From assembly GCA_031407765.1 (NCBI GenBank), contig JANOIR010000149.1:1-22874 (forward strand): DNA of 22,874 nucleotides. Reading direction: 5' to 3'. Made by a program: the position numbers and the translations under genes. This DNA is from JBDSLU01 sp031407765 (GTDB taxonomy: Bacteria; Acidobacteriota; Vicinamibacteria; Vicinamibacterales; Vicinamibacteraceae). Positions 22,610 to 22,874 of this stretch are shown here, piece after piece; within the stretch, counting starts at the first letter, position 1, and every line of letters begins with the position of its first letter. Below the pieces are notes generated by a model. The model saw only the letters and a program-made list of their open reading frames with translations, made no database searches and was not told the origin of the DNA.

Positions 22610-22874
22610 GTGATACAGCGTGGACGTGTGTTGGGCCTCGGCGCCCTGATGATGAGTGTGGCGCTCGGCCTGGCCGCGTGCAGTGACGACAAGGCGCCGC
22701 CGACGACGCCCACCCCGCCGCCGGTCGTGAACCCGCCGCGCCTGACCGCGCCGGTCGCCGACGCGCCGGCGACCAACACGCAGCTGGAGACGCTGCGCCC
22801 GACCCTCACGGTCCGCAACGGCACCTCGGATCAGGCCGGCACCCGGACCTACGAGTTCCAGATTTCGGACAACG
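22610..22874 (+). CDS. Lipoprotein with Ig-like/fibronectin-like domain (cut by window end)
   Basis: It starts at GTG 22610, with cggagga six bases upstream, and is open to the end of the window (88 codons seen). The signal MIQRGRVLGLGALMMSVALG leads to a lipobox LAAC (C24), then SDDKAP and a Pro/Thr linker (PPTTPTPPPVVNPPRL). From about residue 43, TAPVADAPATNTQLETLRPTL in part, then TVRNGTSDQAGTRTYEFQIS, has the pattern of bacterial Ig-like or fibronectin III domains on surface lipoproteins. The product is probably anchored in the outer or inner membrane and faces the periplasm or outside. The rest of the protein is not visible, so function cannot be given. Confidence 0.8.
   Translation, partial: MIQRGRVLGLGALMMSVALGLAACSDDKAPPTTPTPPPVVNPPRLTAPVADAPATNTQLETLRPTLTVRNGTSDQAGTRTYEFQISDN

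Overview
The window comes from a high-GC bacterium that most resembles an Acidobacteriota of the Vicinamibacteria type. The reasons are the protein families: a 1084-residue Oar-like TonB-dependent receptor with an N-terminal carboxypeptidase-regulatory domain, small secreted GC...C proteins, an Ig-like lipoprotein, DUF4118/PAS hybrid kinases, and the style of codon use. This assignment is inference; no rRNA or other marker gene is present. I saw no tRNA, rRNA, CRISPR array, transposase gene or phage gene.

Layout. 1-138 is the right part of an intergenic hairpin repeat that recurs almost unchanged at 16214-16375. 268-1530 encodes a periplasmic di-haem cytochrome c peroxidase/MauG-like protein. 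1765-5096 is a tightly packed + strand set: SRPBCC protein, zinc alcohol dehydrogenase, short-chain dehydrogenase, and O6-alkylguanine-DNA alkyltransferase. 5196-5702 is a small secreted protein. On the - strand follow a CsbD-like protein (5957-6178) and an AsmA-like protein (6250-7908). 8014-8238 (+) is a two-helix membrane protein. 8291-10882 (-) is a large hybrid sensor kinase, and 10931-11900 (-) holds a BON lipoprotein and an outer-membrane beta-barrel protein. 12158-12379 (+) is a tiny probable HTH protein. 12477-15349 (-) is an operon of a degenerate histidine kinase and a sigma-54 response regulator whose reading frame runs on, without a stop, into a DUF892/YciE ferritin-like protein. 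15412-17661 (+) holds a lone receiver protein, an lmo0937-type membrane peptide, a DUF4142 protein and a second secreted GC...C protein. 17742-20996 (-) is the TonB-dependent receptor, 21178-22359 (-) an ankyrin-repeat protein, and 22610 onward (+) a lipoprotein cut by the window end.

How the parts may work together. The main observation is that sequences with the -24/-12 layout of sigma-54 promoters (GG, ten bases, GC, with TGGC and TTGC-like boxes) lie just upstream of seven or eight of the small stress/envelope genes: 5196, CsbD, the beta-barrel/BON pair, the small HTH gene, DUF892, lmo0937, the hairpin repeat plus DUF4142, and less surely the ankyrin gene. In their midst sits a regulator carrying the GAFTGA loop that contacts sigma-54. 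This looks like a local sigma-54 regulon for envelope and general stress, run by a kinase with a decayed ATP-binding domain and perhaps tuned by the lone receiver protein. One predicted start point falls inside the 162-bp hairpin element, so that repeat may be transcribed as a structured leader or small RNA.

All promoter, terminator and hairpin calls were read by eye. Family names rest on recognised motifs and not on a search.
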